From: Torreya grandis
Taxonomy: Eukaryota; Streptophyta; Pinopsida; Cupressales; Taxaceae
Assembly: GCA_037957365.1 (NCBI GenBank)
Contig: JARHVA010001924.1
Coordinates: 1-64,000, forward strand
Reading direction: 5' to 3'
Length of the DNA: 64,000 nucleotides
Every line of letters begins with the position of its first letter. Positions within the stretch are counted from its first letter, which is position 1. Below the pieces are notes generated by a model. That model did no database searches, was not told the origin of the DNA, and worked only from the letters and a program-made list of their open reading frames with translations. A program made the translations under genes and the position numbers. Positions 62,316-64,000 of this stretch are shown here, piece after piece.

Positions 62316-63207
62316 ATGGTAATTTTGGGAGCTTGGTGAATTCAAAGTAAGCCAAGGTGAAAAGTCAAATCACATGATATCATTTTGTCATGAAATAAGG
62401 TATGCCATATAATGAAAAAAATTATTGGTTTAAATGTTTGAAAATTTATTAAATTATTTTAATTTTTCAAATATTTTTTTACATATAAACCTATGTATTT
62501 TCCATATACCACAATCTGGTCATTTTAGCCATTTAATACTCTATTTTCCTATGTTTAAACTCCTAATTTGGCATAAAAAATGAATTTTTAACATTTAAAT
62601 GTTATAAAATTCATTGTATTTTTACAAAAACTAGACTTGTACGGCCTATTCATTTGTGAAAAATCTCTGTAATGTTCATTCATGGCTGCCATTGTTGATT
62701 CATTTCATTTTCAGCCCTCTTGAATCCAAAAACACATGAAAATATTGTTAAACCCCTATTTTTACATTCTCAATGAAAAATCTAGGAAAAATTTGAGTTT
62801 TACGGCCTATGGTAAGGCCTTCCAACACCCTGCTACAATTTGAATCCATCTCCAGCAATATATACCTCAAAAAAATTTGCCAAAACTCAGCAAATTCATT
62901 TTTATCCTATCTGTATAGATTTATATGGCCTGTAGGAGAGATAACAGGTGTAAAAATTATTTTTAGGAGTAGCCATGGCATCCCAGGCAAACATGGTACA
63001 GGTATAAAATTGGGAAATATTTTTTCTTATGTTTCTAAAGTTTTTTAATATCAAAAATTCTGCCTTGGGTCCCACATGAGAAAGCCTAAGTGAGAAGACT
63101 GGAAAAGGGAAAATTTTGAATTTATTTACACATGTAAATTTTTTATTTATTTTCCCTCATAGATAAAATATAGAATAAGTAGAAATTTCTGAGTATAATA
63201 TTCTGAA

Positions 63208-63290
63208 AATGCTCTTAGAGCAATTGGTTAAGCTTATTTTGTGAAGAAGCTTGCAAGGAGGAGGTCAAGGGTTCAAATCCCTTCTTTTGG
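63208..63290 (+). other. tRNA-like module in the copia leader
   Basis: TAGAGCAATTGGTTAAGC resembles box A (63,216 on) and GGTTCAAATCC (63,270-63,280) is a perfect box B. The T-arm AAGGG-TTCAAAT-CCCTT pairs fully. The acceptor stem does not pair well, so this is not a clear tRNA gene. It may be a SINE head or a degraded tRNA inserted in the leader. Confidence 0.5.
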
Positions 63291-63449
63291 AAAAAGTTAT
63301 TTTTATTTTAGAATATACTTTTTGTAAGAGGAATATTCCTTTTAAAATCTACTTTTTGTATGCCTTGAAAGCCATGAAAAGAATACTTATCATATTGTGT
63401 TGCAAAGCGAAAAAGGGGGAATTCAATTCTATTTTTTTTACATTGTTGT

Positions 63450-63600
63450 GGTGATATAAGGGTGTAACTGGTGGAATAAGGTTGTAATTTGGTGAAATAA
63501 GGTTGTAATCATTGATTTTTGGTGAGGTTAAGTGCAAAACCCATCAAAAATTCTTGTTTTTTCTTTTGCGCTCTACGCGGAGGTTAAGTGCAAAACCCCA
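63450..63600. repeat. Short leader repeats
   Basis: Three copies of about 21 bp (GGTGxxATAAGGxTGTAAxT) lie at about 63,450-63,510. GAGGTTAAGTGCAAAACCC occurs twice, at about 63,524 and 63,581. Confidence 0.75.
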
Positions 63601-63695
63601 TAGAAGCTATGTCTTATGCAGTGAGTGTGATATTTGTTTCATCTCTTTTGCATTTTGTCGCACTTTTTATCTACTACACTTGCTTTCATGTCAAG

Positions 63696-64000
63696 ATGCT
63701 AAAAATTCAAAATTTTATTTCAGATGGTGATAGATTAACAATTTCTAATTATTCAGATTGGAAATGATTGATGGAGGCTTCACTAGTTTTTAATGAGTTA
63801 TGGGATATTGTTAAGAATGAAAATCCCACATTACCAACAGAGTAGGCTAAATTAGATATATTAAATTTACATGATTCTAAGGCCTTATCTCTCATTAAAT
63901 GTTGTTGTACTCGTGATACTTATGTTCATATTGAAAATTCTCCTCATAGTTACACTGCATGGAAAACATTGTCAGATTTGTATGATAAAAAACCTAAACA
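63696..64000 (+). pseudogene. Ty1/copia gag, N-terminal part
   Basis: An ATG at 63,696 opens MLKIQNFISDGDRLTISNYS then DWK. The frame continues LMEASLVFNELWDIV, AKLDILNLHDSKALSLIKCC and SYTAWKTLSDLYDKKPK. This is the UBN2-type Gag of plant Ty1/copia elements, with its NY-x-W-x-M, LWD-x-V, W-x-x-D-x-x-A and TA-x-x-W-x-x-L-x-x-x-Y marks. Two stops are visible: TGA after DWK, and TAG in the place of the usual Trp before AKLD. The copy is therefore inactive, at least here. The window ends about 100 codons in. Gag forms the cytoplasmic particle. Confidence 0.88.

Larger units (their letters stand above)
61926..64000 (+). mobile_element. Ty1/copia retrotransposon, 5' part (runs off the window)
   Basis: 5' LTR, tRNA-iMet primer site, a leader of about 1.4 kb and the start of a copia-type gag. 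The element continues beyond 64,000, so the 3' LTR and target duplication cannot be checked. Confidence 0.85.

Noticed and set aside
63208..63290. A functional tRNA gene
   Set aside because: Box B and the T-arm are good, but the acceptor and anticodon stems do not fold acceptably.

Overview
The window looks like a repeat-dominated stretch of a large seed-plant nuclear genome. It is very AT-rich and CpG-poor, contains no intact host gene that I recognise, and is almost wholly decayed, nested transposable elements: Ty3/gypsy, Ty1/copia, L1-type LINEs with the plant-style C-terminal RNase H, a hAT DNA transposon, and micro-, mini- and satellite arrays. The age and depth of nesting suit a giant-genome plant, possibly a gymnosperm. 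That lineage guess is inference only. Nearly all coding remnants carry stops, and in-frame stops are often TAG where relatives have CAG or TGG.

Region by region. 1-7.6 kb: the end of a gypsy integrase (+), then an antisense plant-mobile-domain (PMD) relic (2.8-5.3 kb, -) split by a 1,006-bp LTR-derived insertion with a perfect CCCTA target duplication, a 48-bp in-frame minisatellite, a palindromic 30-bp minisatellite and an LTR-like AT-rich tract. 7.6-19.8 kb: a second gypsy gag-protease relic (-), interrupted by a palindromic array and by an 8.1-kb hAT-type element (10,343-18,482; candidate 8-bp duplication TGGATTCC). That element holds a transposase relic (-), a convergent unidentified multi-exon gene (+), and related 20-bp minisatellites at both ends. 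20.3-31.1 kb: a chromovirus-like gypsy (duplication ATAAA) inserted into another palindromic array. Its 5' LTR region is swollen to 4.8 kb by a 1.3-kb tandem duplication and CA/TG tracts. 32-39.5 kb: a foldback MITE-like element and an AT-rich satellite interrupted by a second chromovirus with a chromodomain. 39.6-42.6 kb: more palindromic repeats and an orphan LINE ORF1. 43.3-53.1 kb: a third gypsy relic (-) split by a near full-length L1 (44.5-52.0 kb, -), whose ORF1 is in turn split by a solo LTR (duplication CTTTC). 53.5-56.4 kb: a non-autonomous LTR element (duplication ATAAC). 56.4-61.9 kb: no recognisable gene. 61.9-64.0 kb: the 5' part of a copia element (LTR, tRNA-iMet primer site, leader with a tRNA-like module, start of gag) running off the window.

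The elements do not form a pathway; they are a stratigraphy of insertions. The most notable items are the hAT-type unit with its companion gene and terminal 20-bp arrays, the dispersed palindromic repeat family found at five or more loci, the palindromic minisatellite with paired arm changes, and the antisense PMD frame next to a gypsy integrase end.
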